Assembly (NCBI RefSeq): GCF_008692035.1
Contig: NZ_VTFG01000001.1
Location: 3,535,501 to 3,599,500 of the forward strand
Origin: Pseudomonas marginalis
GTDB taxonomy: Bacteria; Pseudomonadota; Gammaproteobacteria; Pseudomonadales; Pseudomonadaceae
Reading direction: 5' to 3'
Length of the DNA stretch: 64,000 nucleotides
The first letter of the stretch is position 1. Each line of letters opens with the position of its first letter. Positions 8,931-17,592 of the stretch are shown here, in pieces. The notes beneath the pieces are model-generated. The model did no database searches and was not told the DNA's origin. It worked only from the letters and a program-made list of their open reading frames with translations. The position numbers and the translations under genes were made by a program.

Positions 8931-10736
8931 TTAGTAAGCCAGGCCGAAGTCTTCTTCTTTCATGTCCATCAGGTTACTGGCGCCCGACAGCATGGTGGCC
9001 ACGTGAGTACGGGTCCGCGGCAGGATGCGCTGGAAGTAGAAGCGCGCGGTTTGCAGCTTGGCGGTGTAGAACGCTTCTTCGCTGGTACCGGCGGCGAGTT
9101 TTTCGGCAGCCAGGCGCGCCATGTCGGCCCAGAAGTAAGCCAGGCAGGCGTAACCGGAGTACATCAGGTAATCCACCGAAGCGGCCCCCACTTCTTCGCG
9201 GTCTTTCATCGCGGCCATGCCGACCTTCATGGTCAACTCGCCCCACTCTTTGTTCAGCGCAGCCAGCGGTGCCACGAACTCCTTGACCGCGTCGTTGCCT
9301 TCGTTGGCCTGGCAGAACTTGTGCACGATCTTGGTGAAGCCCTTGAGCGCTTCGCCCTGGGTCATCAGCACTTTACGGCCGAGCAGGTCCAGTGCCTGGA
9401 TGCCGGTGGTGCCTTCATACAGCATGGAGATACGGCTGTCGCGAACGTTCTGCTCCATGCCCCACTCGGCGATAAAGCCGTGGCCGCCATAGATCTGCAC
9501 GCCGTGGTTGGCGGATTCAAAACCGACTTCGGTCATGAACGCCTTGGCAATCGGGGTCATGAATGCCAACAGGCCGTCGGCCTGTTTCTTGGCCTCGTCG
9601 TCGGTGCCGTATTTGACGATGTCCACTTGCTTGGCGGTGAAGTACACCATCGCACGGTTACCTTCGGCGAAGGCTTTCATGGTCAGCAGCATGCGGCGCA
9701 CGTCAGGGTGCACGATGATCGGGTCGGCGGCCTTTTCCGGCGCTTTCGGGCCAGTCAGGGAACGCATCTGCAAGCGATCGCGGGCGTATTTCAGGCCGCC
9801 CTGGAAGCCGATCTCGGCGTGGGCCAGGCCTTGCAGCGCGGTGCCCAGGCGAGCGGTGTTCATAAAGGTGAACATGCAGTTCAGGCCTTTGTTCGCCGGG
9901 CCGATCAGGAAACCGGTAGCCGCGTCGAAGTTCATCACACAGGTGGCGTTACCGTGGATACCCATCTTGTGTTCCAGGGAACCGCAGCTCACGGCGTTGC
10001 GCGCACCGATCGAGCCGTCGGCGTTGGGCAGGAACTTGGGCACGATGAACAGCGAGATGCCTTTGGTACCCGCCGGTGCGTCCGGCAGGCGGGCCAACAC
10101 GATGTGGACGATGTTGTCGGCCATGTCGTGTTCACCGGCCGAGATGAAGATCTTGGTACCGGAGACTTTGTAGGAACCGTCAGCCTGAGGCTCGGCCTTG
10201 GTGCGCAGCATGCCCAGGTCGGTACCGCAGTGTGGCTCGGTCAGGCACATGGTGCCGGTCCACTCGCCCGATACCAGCTTGGTCAGGTAAGCCTCTTGCT
10301 GCTCGGGGGTGCCATGCTCGGAAATGGTGTTCATCGCACCATGGGACAGGCCCGGGTACATGCCCCATGACCAGTTGGCTTCGCCGACCATTTCGCTCAC
10401 GGCCAGGCCCAGGGATTCCGGCAGGCCTTGGCCACCGTGCTCCACGTCGTGGGCCAGGCTTGGCCAGCCGCCTTCGACGAATTGCTTGTAGGCTTCTTTG
10501 AAACCAGCAGGGGTTTTAACGCCAGACTCACTCCAGGTGCACCCTTCGATGTCACCCACGCGGTTCAACGGTGCCAGCACTTGCTCACAAAACTTGGCGC
10601 CTTCTTCGAGAATGGCGTCAACCATGTCCGGGGTAGCGTCCTGGCAAGCCGGCAGGCTCTGATAGTGCGCTTCATAGCCGAGCAGTTCGTCACGAACGAA
10701 GCGAATATCACGCAAGGGGGCCTTGTAGTCAGGCAT
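8931..10736 (-). CDS. Acyl-CoA dehydrogenase, large FadE/DmdC-like family (first gene of cluster)
   Basis: A 601-residue member of the same large acyl-CoA dehydrogenase family, starting [13 protein letters not shown] with AGAGG eight bases upstream. Motifs include [52 protein letters not shown] and [13 protein letters not shown] with [17 protein letters not shown]. It performs FAD-dependent alpha,beta-dehydrogenation of acyl-CoA. Its position next to the bio operon and the 93-residue gene matches, from memory, P. aeruginosa PA0506 (described as FadE1, a long-chain enzyme). A tandem GAAAC-N4-GTTT palindrome sits 60 bases upstream, suggesting fatty-acid-responsive control by PsrA. It is followed by its own terminator. 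Confidence 0.92.
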   Translation of the reverse strand: MPDYKAPLRDIRFVRDELLGYEAHYQSLPACQDATPDMVDAILEEGAKFCEQVLAPLNRVGDIEGCTWSESGVKTPAGFKEAYKQFVEGGWPSLAHDVEHGGQGLPESLGLAVSEMVGEANWSWGMYPGLSHGAMNTISEHGTPEQQEAYLTKLVSGEWTGTMCLTEPHCGTDLGMLRTKAEPQADGSYKVSGTKIFISAGEHDMADNIVHIVLARLPDAPAGTKGISLFIVPKFLPNADGSIGARNAVSCGSLEHKMGIHGNATCVMNFDAATGFLIGPANKGLNCMFTFMNTARLGTALQGLAHAEIGFQGGLKYARDRLQMRSLTGPKAPEKAADPIIVHPDVRRMLLTMKAFAEGNRAMVYFTAKQVDIVKYGTDDEAKKQADGLLAFMTPIAKAFMTEVGFESANHGVQIYGGHGFIAEWGMEQNVRDSRISMLYEGTTGIQALDLLGRKVLMTQGEALKGFTKIVHKFCQANEGNDAVKEFVAPLAALNKEWGELTMKVGMAAMKDREEVGAASVDYLMYSGYACLAYFWADMARLAAEKLAAGTSEEAFYTAKLQTARFYFQRILPRTRTHVATMLSGASNLMDMKEEDFGLAY

Positions 10737-10796
10737 AGCGATAAACCTCTGCTGATGTATCTGGAATGAACAACCGCGTGGATGTGTTGTGGCGGT

Positions 10797-10823
10797 CAAA
10801 CAGGTGTTTGAAACATACGTTTA
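10797..10823. promoter_or_regulatory. Tandem PsrA-type operator upstream of acyl-CoA dehydrogenase
   Basis: Two palindromes are fused: CAAAC-AGGT-GTTTG, then GAAAC-ATAC-GTTTA sharing the central G. The family consensus for the fatty-acid-sensing TetR regulator PsrA is (G/C)AAAC-N2-4-GTTT(G/C). The first copy fits exactly and the second differs only at its last base. The site is 60 bp before the dehydrogenase start codon. PsrA binding is inferred; no psrA gene lies in the window. Confidence 0.65.
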
Positions 10824-10988
10824 CGACCTGGGGATGTCAAGCGTCGTCCAGACACCGTTTGTCATGACGCGGGTCAATGGCAGGCATGGCGAGGCCTGCG
10901 GCGGGATGCCACAAGGTGTTCAGAAGAAAATGGAGGATTGCGCAAAGGCGACCAGCCCCAGGAAGAAGCCGGTCGTACGAAAGAGGGG

Positions 10989-11270
10989 TTAAGCGAAGGT
11001 GTCGATCAGGGTACCGAGCATTTCGTCTGAAGCCTTGGCGACCTTGGCGCCCAACTCCACTTGAAACTTGCCTTGGGCCATTTCAACCATATTGCTCGCC
11101 GAATTCGTCGGCTGGGCGCGGTCATTGGCTTGCAACCGGTCGCTCTGTGCGTCAGACGGCTGGGTGGTCGCGGCGCTGGCAATCCTGCCGGCGGCCTGGT
11201 CGACACGGCTCTGCCCGGCCTGAATGGTGCTCAGCCCCGAGTAAAACGCGCTGCTGCCAGAGATGTCCAT
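10989..11270 (-). CDS. Small conserved protein of unknown function, YjfB/axial-protein-like
   Basis: A 93-residue protein beginning MDISGSSAFYSGLSTIQAGQ, then QSRVDQAAGRIASAAT, a low-complexity Thr/Gln/Ser/Asp middle and a helical end (KVAKASDEMLGTLIDTF). The N-terminal GLSTIQAGQ-x-heptad and the C-terminal helix resemble the terminal helices of flagellar axial proteins and small YjfB-like motility proteins. That resemblance is pattern-level only. There is no signal peptide or transmembrane segment. It lies between bioD and the acyl-CoA dehydrogenase, the position of a conserved hypothetical in other pseudomonads. Function unknown. Confidence 0.75.
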   Translation of the reverse strand: MDISGSSAFYSGLSTIQAGQSRVDQAAGRIASAATTQPSDAQSDRLQANDRAQPTNSASNMVEMAQGKFQVELGAKVAKASDEMLGTLIDTFA

Positions 11271-11376
11271 GGCTTCAACCTGCCTTTAGAGAATCGTGAA
11301 GTTGAATTGAAGCAGACATACTGGCAAAAAGCCCGTTAAAAACACTAATGGCATAATGCCTTGCCGATAGCCAGAA

Positions 11377-12057
11377 TCAGTCAAGCAGGTCCAGTTGCAG
11401 GTACTCAGCTACCGCCTCGGCGCCGGCGTGCTTGAGCTTTGGCACTCGGCCCAGGCATGGTGCGGGCAAACGCTCGGCCAGGGTCGCGAGGTTTTCTTCC
11501 AGACGAGAGGTCTTGGGGTCGATGATATTCGCCACCCAACCGGCCAAGGGCAAACCGTCCCGGGCGATGGCTTCGGCGGTGAGCAAGGCATGGCTGATGC
11601 ATCCCAGGCGCACGCCCACCACCAGGATCACCGGCAGTTGCAGCGCCATGGCCAGGTCCGACAGGTTGTCCTGGTCAGCCAACGGCACCCGCCAACCGCC
11701 TGCGCCTTCGATGAGGGTGAAATCCGCCTGACGCGCCAGAATCTGCTGCATGGGTTTCAACAACGACTGCACCGTCAGCGCGACGCCGGCCTCCCGCGCG
11801 GCCAGGTGGGGCGCGATGGCGGGTTCGAACGCCACCGGGTTGACCTCGGCATAACTCAACGGCAATGAACACTCGGCCAGCAGCGCCAGGGCATCGGCGT
11901 TGCGCAAGCCCTTGGCCGTGACCTGGCAGCCGGAAGCCACGGGCTTTCCAGCCGCAGTGCTTCTGCCCGCTTGCCGGGCGGCGTGTAACAGGCCGGCGGC
12001 GATAGTGGTCTTGCCGACATCCGTATCGGTGCCGGTGATGAAATAGGCGGCGCTCAT
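11377..12057 (-). CDS. bioD: Dethiobiotin synthase
   Basis: A 226-residue enzyme with the P-loop [19 protein letters not shown] at the N-terminus and the family signatures [11 protein letters not shown] and [16 protein letters not shown]. It closes the ureido ring by ATP-dependent carboxylation of 7,8-diaminopelargonate, the penultimate step of biotin synthesis. Its ATG overlaps the bioC stop by four bases, so it is the last gene of bioB-F-H-C-D. The diaminopelargonate aminotransferase bioA is not in this cluster, as is usual in pseudomonads. Confidence 0.95.
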   Translation of the reverse strand: MSAAYFITGTDTDVGKTTIAAGLLHAARQAGRSTAAGKPVASGCQVTAKGLRNADALALLAECSLPLSYAEVNPVAFEPAIAPHLAAREAGVALTVQSLLKPMQQILARQADFTLIEGAGGWRVPLADQDNLSDLAMALQLPVILVVGVRLGCISHALLTAEAIARDGLPLAGWVANIIDPKTSRLEENLATLAERLPAPCLGRVPKLKHAGAEAVAEYLQLDLLD

Positions 12058-12866
12058 AGGGGCTTCTCCAGGACGGCGTACACCACTTGATACGTGGCCG
12101 GCAGTCCCTCGGCCTGACGGAACTGCTCGTAGGCGTCTACCAGTGCAACAATCCGCGCACGGCCCGTCAACCCTCCCGGGCGGCCTGGGTTGAGATTATG
12201 CGCCCCCAGCGCCTTGAGCTCATGGGTCAGGCTGCGCACATCCAGGTAATGCAGCACATGGGGACGTCGCTCCAGGCTGACCACGCGCAAACCGCTGGCC
12301 GCGCACAAGTGCTGGTACGCCTCGAAGGTGCGGAAGCGATTGACGTGCACCAGGCCATCCGCCGCCCGCCAGCTTTCGCGCAGCTCATCCAGCGTCCCGA
12401 CGCACAAACTGGCGAACGCCAGCACGCCACCCGGCCGCAGCACGCGATAGGCCTCGCTGAGCACCGCCTCGAAGTTCGCACACCACTGCACCGCCAGGCT
12501 GGAGAAGAGCAGCTCGAAGCTCTCGGCTTTCAGCGGCAAGCGTTCTGCATCGCCCGCGACAAAATGATGTGCGCCACCCAAAGGCCGCGCATGGTTAAGC
12601 ATGCCCTCGGCAATATCCAGCGCCACACCTTGGCTGGCGGGCAACAACTCGCCCAGCACACGGCTGAAATAACCCGTGCCGCAGCCCATATCCAGCCAGT
12701 GACGTGGCGCACACGCTGATGGCAGCCGGGCCAGCAGCCCATGCCCTACGGCGCGCTGCAACTCGGCGACGCTGTCGTAACTGGCCGCCGCACGGGAAAA
12801 CGACGCCGCCACCTGGCGTTTGTCCGGCAAGGCGCCCGGCAGGGAGGGCTGGGATAAATCAGTCAT
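12054..12866 (-). CDS. bioC: Malonyl-ACP O-methyltransferase
   Basis: A 270-residue SAM-dependent methyltransferase. The class I motif is [20 protein letters not shown], followed by [10 protein letters not shown] and [16 protein letters not shown]. BioC methylates malonyl-ACP so that it can be extended as a disguised primer in fatty-acid synthesis. The start [20 protein letters not shown] at 12866 is preferred to an ATG 12 bases upstream, because it has a GAG element at proper spacing and matches the family N-terminus. It overlaps the bioH stop by eight bases, and its pairing with bioH fits the BioC-BioH route to pimeloyl-ACP. Confidence 0.95.
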   Translation of the reverse strand: MTDLSQPSLPGALPDKRQVAASFSRAAASYDSVAELQRAVGHGLLARLPSACAPRHWLDMGCGTGYFSRVLGELLPASQGVALDIAEGMLNHARPLGGAHHFVAGDAERLPLKAESFELLFSSLAVQWCANFEAVLSEAYRVLRPGGVLAFASLCVGTLDELRESWRAADGLVHVNRFRTFEAYQHLCAASGLRVVSLERRPHVLHYLDVRSLTHELKALGAHNLNPGRPGGLTGRARIVALVDAYEQFRQAEGLPATYQVVYAVLEKPL

Positions 12867-13590
12867 CGACGCACTCATGCAAAAAAGCCTGGATGGCCCC
12901 CGCTACACCGTGGGGGTCTTCCAGAAGAAAAGCGTGACCAGCCTGTTCAATCAGGCCGATTTCCACATCCGGCAGCAGCCTCAGCAGGTCGCTGGCGGCT
13001 TCGGCGGGCACCAACCCGTCCATGCCGGCGAACAGGTGCAACTGTGGGCCGCGATAAGCCAGCAAGGCTTCGCGGGTATCCAGTTGGGCCAGCAGTTCCA
13101 GGCCGGGCATCAACACGTTGGACGCTGAATGCGGCGCGCCACTGACCAGCAGGCGCGACAGCCCGCGCGGGTCTTCGGCGCCCTTGGCGCACAACAGGCC
13201 GAAGCGCTTGAGGGTGACTTGGGAATCGGCATGGCAGCCGGCCAGGAACGCATCGAAGGTCTCGGCGGGCATCCCATGGGGCCAGCCCTCGTGGGCGACG
13301 AAACACGGATTGCTCGCCAGGGTCAGCAACCCGCAGCAACGCTCGCCGCGCCGCGCCGCCAGTTCGGCAGCGAGCATGCCGCCCAAGGACCAGCCGCCCA
13401 GCCAGGCGTTGTCGGGCAGGGTAGCGTCGAGTTCGTCGAGCCATTCATCGAGGTCGCTGGAAGCAAGCGCCGGCAATGGCTCGACCTGCACCTGCAGGTG
13501 TGCGTCCAGGCCACGCAAGGCGGCGGCCAAAGGCTCCAGCGGCGATACGCCGAGCCCCCAGCCGGGCAGCAGGATCAGTCGATCACGCAT
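12859..13590 (-). CDS. bioH: Pimeloyl-ACP methyl ester carboxylesterase
   Basis: A 243-residue alpha/beta hydrolase beginning [20 protein letters not shown]. The nucleophile elbow is GWSLGG (Ser68) and the C-terminal catalytic histidine is in [12 protein letters not shown]. BioH removes the methyl group from pimeloyl-ACP methyl ester, ending chain extension. The start at 13590 overlaps the bioF stop by eight bases; an in-frame ATG six codons upstream is less likely. It lies between bioF and bioC in the operon. Confidence 0.93.
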   Translation of the reverse strand: MRDRLILLPGWGLGVSPLEPLAAALRGLDAHLQVQVEPLPALASSDLDEWLDELDATLPDNAWLGGWSLGGMLAAELAARRGERCCGLLTLASNPCFVAHEGWPHGMPAETFDAFLAGCHADSQVTLKRFGLLCAKGAEDPRGLSRLLVSGAPHSASNVLMPGLELLAQLDTREALLAYRGPQLHLFAGMDGLVPAEAASDLLRLLPDVEIGLIEQAGHAFLLEDPHGVAGAIQAFLHECVDD

Positions 13591-14764
13591 GGTCGGGCTC
13601 CGTGGCACCAGACAAGCGGAAACACTCTTCCAATGCGTTTAACAATAGCTGTACCTGCGCCTCGCTGTGGGCTGCGGTCAAGGTCACGCGCAAACGCGCG
13701 CTGCCGGCGGGAACGGTGGGCGGGCGGATCGCCGTGACCATCAGGCCGCGCTCACGCAGCATCTGCGACAGGCGCACGGCCTTGGCACTGTCGCCGATCA
13801 GGATCGGCTGGATCGGTGTAAAGCTGTCCATCAAGTCCAGGCCAAGCTGCTCGGCGCCCTGGCGAAACTGACGAATCAGCCGGTCGAGGTGCTCGCGCCG
13901 CCAATGTTCGGTGCGTAGCAGCTCCAGGCTCTTCAGGGTGGCGCAGGCCAGCGCCGGCGGTTGGCTGGTGGTGTAGATATATGGCCGGGCAAACTGGATC
14001 AGGCTTTCGACCAGGTCCTCACTGCCCGCGACAAACGCGCCCGCCGTGCCGAACGCTTTGCCCAGGGTGCCGACCAATACCGGCACGTCGTCCTGGCTCA
14101 AGCCGAAATGCTCGACGATCCCGCCGCCATTGGCACCCAGCGGACCAAAGCCATGGGCATCATCCACCATCAACCAGGCGCCTTTGGCCCTGGCTGCACG
14201 GGCCAGTGCCGGCAGGTCGGCCAGGTCGCCGTCCATGCTGAACACACCATCGGTGACCACCAGCGTATTGCCAGTGGCTTTCTCCAGGCGCTTGGCCAGG
14301 CTGATCGCGTCGTTGTGCAGGTAGCGATTGAAACGCGCACCGGACAGCAAGCCGGCATCCAGCAGCGAAGCATGGTTGAGCCGGTCTTCCAGCACCGTAT
14401 CGCCCTGCCCCACCAACGCCGTGACCGCACCAAGGTTGGCCATGTAGCCGGTGGTAAACAGTAACGCTCGCGGGCGCCCGGTAAAGTCGGCCAGCGCCTC
14501 CTCCAGCTCATGGTGCGGCGTGGCATGGCCCACCACCAAGTGCGAAGCCCCGCCGCCCACGCCCCAACGGGACGCCCCGGCGCGCCAGGCCTCGATCACT
14601 TGCGGGTGATTGGCCAGGCCCAGGTAATCGTTATTGCAGAATGCCAGGAGGGGTTGACCGTCAACCACCACCTCCGGGCCTTGGGGGCTCTGGAGCAGCG
14701 GGCGTTGACGGTAAAGGTGTTCGGCACGGCGGGCAGCGAGGCGCGCGGAGAGATCAAAAGACAT
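13583..14764 (-). CDS. bioF: 8-amino-7-oxononanoate synthase
   Basis: A 393-residue alpha-oxoamine synthase. The PLP lysine is Lys236 in [12 protein letters not shown], with the cofactor-binding [12 protein letters not shown] motif upstream and the glycine-rich [14 protein letters not shown] near residue 70. It condenses pimeloyl-ACP (or -CoA) with alanine. It follows bioB by 46 bases and overlaps bioH, consistent with one transcript. Length and motifs are normal for the family. Confidence 0.95.
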   Translation of the reverse strand: MSFDLSARLAARRAEHLYRQRPLLQSPQGPEVVVDGQPLLAFCNNDYLGLANHPQVIEAWRAGASRWGVGGGASHLVVGHATPHHELEEALADFTGRPRALLFTTGYMANLGAVTALVGQGDTVLEDRLNHASLLDAGLLSGARFNRYLHNDAISLAKRLEKATGNTLVVTDGVFSMDGDLADLPALARAARAKGAWLMVDDAHGFGPLGANGGGIVEHFGLSQDDVPVLVGTLGKAFGTAGAFVAGSEDLVESLIQFARPYIYTTSQPPALACATLKSLELLRTEHWRREHLDRLIRQFRQGAEQLGLDLMDSFTPIQPILIGDSAKAVRLSQMLRERGLMVTAIRPPTVPAGSARLRVTLTAAHSEAQVQLLLNALEECFRLSGATEPDHA

Positions 14765-14810
14765 GCAGGCCTCGGGGTGGCAGGTGCAACTCGGTCAAAA
14801 CAGGTGGGAA

Positions 14811-15866
14811 TCAAACAACGGCGTTATAGAACTGCTCGCTGCTCTTCTGCTCCACCAACGCCTGTTCGATGGCCGCCTGGTGCACTTCATCCGCATGCTC
14901 TTCACGGGCTTCCGGCAGGATGCCCAGGCGCGAGAACAGTTGCATGTCCTTGTCGGCCTGCGGGTTGGCGGTGGTCAGCAGTTTGTCGCCGTAGAAGATC
15001 GAGTTGGCACCGGCAAAGAACGCCAGGGCCTGCATCTGCTCGTTCATGGCTTCGCGCCCCGCCGACAGGCGCACATGGGATTGCGGCATCAGGATGCGCG
15101 CCACGGCCAGCATGCGGATGAAATCGAACGGGTCGATGTCCTCGGCATTTTCCAACGGTGTACCGGCGACTTTCACCAGCATATTAATCGGCACCGACTC
15201 CGGATGCTCCGGCAGGTTGGCCAACTGGATCAGCAGGTTGGCGCGGTCGTCGAGGGACTCGCCCATGCCGAGGATGCCGCCGGAGCAGATCTTCATTCCC
15301 GACTCACGCACATAGGCCAGGGTTTGCAGGCGCTCACTGTAGGTACGGGTGGTGATGATACTGCCGTAGAACTCCGGCGACGTATCCAGGTTGTGGTTGT
15401 AGTAATCCAGGCCGGCCTGGGCCAGGGCTTCGGTCTGGTCCTGGTCGAGACGGCCGAGGGTCATGCAGGTTTCCAGGCCCATGGCCTTCACGCCTTTGAC
15501 CATCTGCAGCACATAGGGCATGTCTTTGGCCGACGGGTGTTTCCAGGCGGCGCCCATGCAGAAACGGGTCGAACCGATGGCCTTGGCGCGAGCGGCCTCT
15601 TCGAGGACCTTCTGCACCTCCATCAGCTTTTCTTTTTCCAGGCCCGTGTTGTAGTGGCCCGACTGCGGACAATATTTGCAATCTTCCGGGCAGGCACCGG
15701 TCTTGATCGACAGCAGTGTCGACACCTGTACACGGTTGGCATCGAAATGCGCGCGGTGCACGGTCTGCGCCTGAAACAACAGGTCATTGAACGGCTGCAC
15801 GAACAACGCTTTGACTTCGGCTAAAGACCAATCGTGACGCAAGGTGGCGGTGGTGCTGGCGCTCAT
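14811..15866 (-). CDS. bioB: Biotin synthase (radical SAM)
   Basis: A 351-residue radical SAM enzyme. The 4Fe-4S cysteines are Cys59, Cys63 and Cys66 in [17 protein letters not shown], and later family motifs are intact ([62 protein letters not shown]). It inserts sulfur into dethiobiotin. As first gene of the operon it should carry the main promoter; a BirA-type operator overlapping a perfect TTGACA -35 box lies 98-130 bases upstream. Confidence 0.96.
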   Translation of the reverse strand: MSASTTATLRHDWSLAEVKALFVQPFNDLLFQAQTVHRAHFDANRVQVSTLLSIKTGACPEDCKYCPQSGHYNTGLEKEKLMEVQKVLEEAARAKAIGSTRFCMGAAWKHPSAKDMPYVLQMVKGVKAMGLETCMTLGRLDQDQTEALAQAGLDYYNHNLDTSPEFYGSIITTRTYSERLQTLAYVRESGMKICSGGILGMGESLDDRANLLIQLANLPEHPESVPINMLVKVAGTPLENAEDIDPFDFIRMLAVARILMPQSHVRLSAGREAMNEQMQALAFFAGANSIFYGDKLLTTANPQADKDMQLFSRLGILPEAREEHADEVHQAAIEQALVEQKSSEQFYNAVV

Positions 15867-15958
15867 GGGCGATTCCTTGATTATGCTTTGGCAAACGCTG
15901 CGGGAAGGGCAATACCCACAGGCACGACACGGATGCTCGGCATATTTAAGGAAGATTC

Positions 15959-16696
15959 ATGCACTGTCAACCAAGCTACAAACACGAAGTTTACATCTGG
16001 TCAAAAAACATACAGAAATGTTTAATCTGCGACGAGACGACTGAAACCGCCGACTGTGTGTGCAACGTCTGCGAAACCGAGCTGCCCTGGCTGATGGAGC
16101 ATTGCGAAATCTGCGCTTTGCCTTTGGCGATGGACGGCCTGGTCTGCGGCCAGTGCCTGAGACAACCGCCCGCCTTTAAACACGTGATCGCACCCTGGAC
16201 CTACAGCTTTCCGGTAGACACCCTGATCAGTCGCTTCAAGCACCAGGCACGCTGGCCCCTCGGGCATATGCTGGGGCGCTTGCTGGGGCACTACTTGCAA
16301 CATCGCTTCGACAACCACTCACTCACCCGCCCGGACATGCTGCTGCCGGTGCCCATGGCCCGCAGGCGCCTGCGTGAACGGGGCTATAACCAGGCGCTGA
16401 TGCTGGCGCGCTGGCTCAGCGCCGACCTCGACCTTCCCCACGATGCACATCTATTGCTACGCCCTTATGAAACCGTCGCGCAGCAAGCCCTCGACGCCAA
16501 GACGCGCAAACGCAACCTGCTCAACGCCTTCGCCCTGGCCCCCGGTGCCGAGGTGCGCGGCCGCCACCTGGCGCTGGTGGACGACGTGCTCACCACCGGC
16601 GCCACCGCCCACAGCCTGGCGCGGTTATTGATCAACGCCGGCGCGCGACAGGTAGACGTGTACTGCCTGGCCCGCACACCAAAGCCTGGCACTTGA
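15959..16696 (+). CDS. ComF family amidophosphoribosyltransferase-like protein
   Basis: A 245-residue ComF-family protein. The N-terminal third holds zinc-finger-like cysteine pairs (KCLICDE, CVCNVCE, HCEICALP, CGQC). The C-terminal part is a type I phosphoribosyltransferase fold with PRPP-binding VDDVLTTGATAHSLARLL and the DMLLPVPMARRRLRERGYNQ signature. In competent bacteria ComF aids DNA uptake; its role in Pseudomonas is not settled. It is divergent from bioB across 92 bases, and its first codons overlap the biotin operator, so BirA binding could affect it too. Confidence 0.88.
   Translation: MHCQPSYKHEVYIWSKNIQKCLICDETTETADCVCNVCETELPWLMEHCEICALPLAMDGLVCGQCLRQPPAFKHVIAPWTYSFPVDTLISRFKHQARWPLGHMLGRLLGHYLQHRFDNHSLTRPDMLLPVPMARRRLRERGYNQALMLARWLSADLDLPHDAHLLLRPYETVAQQALDAKTRKRNLLNAFALAPGAEVRGRHLALVDDVLTTGATAHSLARLLINAGARQVDVYCLARTPKPGT
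15964..15996. promoter_or_regulatory. BirA-type biotin operator overlapping the bioB promoter
   Basis: Plus-strand CTGTCAACC-N15-AGTTTACAT matches the biotin operator consensus TTGTAAACC-N15-GGTTTACAA at 14 of 18 half-site positions with exact N15 spacing. On the bioB strand the right half reads GGTTGACAG and contains a perfect -35 hexamer TTGACA, followed 16-17 bases later by an AT-rich -10 region (TAAATA). BirA-biotinyl-AMP bound here would block bioB transcription. The site also lies inside the first codons of the divergent comF-like gene. Confidence 0.65.
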
Positions 16697-16742
16697 CTCT
16701 CATGCCTCGCGGCCGCAACGTCCGCTCATCCCACTACAGCGA

Positions 16743-17513
16743 ATGCCCATGTCCCTACCGACTCTGCTCAGCCAACATATTGTCCGCCGCCCCCAGCGTA
16801 TCGCCCTGCTGGGGCATATCGCCGAGCAGGGCTCCATCACCCGCGCCGCCAAAAGTGCGGGCTTGAGCTACAAGGCTGCCTGGGACGCCATTGACGAGCT
16901 GAACAACCTGGCGCAAAAACCCTTGGTCGAACGCAGTGTCGGCGGCAAGGGCGGCGGCGGCGCCAAACTCACAGCCGAGGGTGAACGGGTGTTGCGCCTC
17001 TACCAGCGCCTGCAAGTGTTGCAGGCCGAAGTGCTTGGCTCGGACGAAGCCGCCAGCGACTTCAACCTGCTCGGCCGCTTGATGCTGCGCACCAGCGCCC
17101 GTAACCAGTTGCATGGCCAGGTCATTGCGATTGAACAGCTTGGCCGCAACGACCTGATTCACTTGCAGCTCGCCGGAGGGCTGACCCTGGCGGCACAAAT
17201 CACCCATGACAGTACGCAACGGCTGGAGCTGGAGGTCGGCGTGGAAGTTGTTGCGCTGATCAAGGCCGGCTGGCTGGAATTGCTGGCGCCCGACAAACCT
17301 GCAACACCTGGACACAATTGCATGAGCGGAACCGTCGACGCGATTCTCGCCGCCGAGGACGGCCCCAGCGAAGTGCGCATCGCCCTGCCCAATGGCCAGG
17401 TTTTATGCGCCTTGGCGCAGCCCGCCGCACTCGAGGCCCTGGGCGCCGCCGCTGGCAGGACGCTCCAAGTGCAATTTGCCGCCAGCAATGTGCTGCTCGG
17501 CACGCCGGTCTGA
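16743..17513 (+). CDS. ModE-type molybdate-responsive regulator
   Basis: A 256-residue protein with an N-terminal winged helix-turn-helix (about 20-110, with EQGSITRAAKSAGLSYKAAW and GGKGGGGAKLTAEGERVLRL) and two C-terminal Mop/TOBE domains (about 125-190 and 195-256). This is the full ModE layout that binds molybdate and represses molybdate uptake genes. No modABC lies next to it here. The start could be the ATG at 16743 or 16749; neither changes the domains. The call is firm on architecture. Confidence 0.88.
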   Translation: MPMSLPTLLSQHIVRRPQRIALLGHIAEQGSITRAAKSAGLSYKAAWDAIDELNNLAQKPLVERSVGGKGGGGAKLTAEGERVLRLYQRLQVLQAEVLGSDEAASDFNLLGRLMLRTSARNQLHGQVIAIEQLGRNDLIHLQLAGGLTLAAQITHDSTQRLELEVGVEVVALIKAGWLELLAPDKPATPGHNCMSGTVDAILAAEDGPSEVRIALPNGQVLCALAQPAALEALGAAAGRTLQVQFAASNVLLGTPV

Positions 17514-17531
17514 GCCAAATAGCTCTTCAAA

Positions 17532-17565
17532 CTGCAACAATTTCGTCACGCCCGCTCCTTATGGT
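17532..17565 (+). promoter_or_regulatory. Weak PHO-box-like element before the PhoX-like gene
   Basis: CTGCAAC-AATT-TCGTCAC resembles the PhoB consensus (CTGTCAT-N4-CTGTCAT) in only about 8 of 14 positions. It lies exactly 10 bases before TATGGT, a plausible -10 box, which is the usual PHO-box spacing. The identity of the downstream gene is the main support. Confidence 0.3.
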
Positions 17566-17592
17566 GTCTGCAAAAACCGCAGGGAGCCTGAC

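Noticed and set aside
17532..17565. PHO box before the PhoX-like gene as a firm PhoB site
   Set aside because: Only about 8 of 14 consensus positions match, so it is kept as a low-confidence feature and not as a finding.
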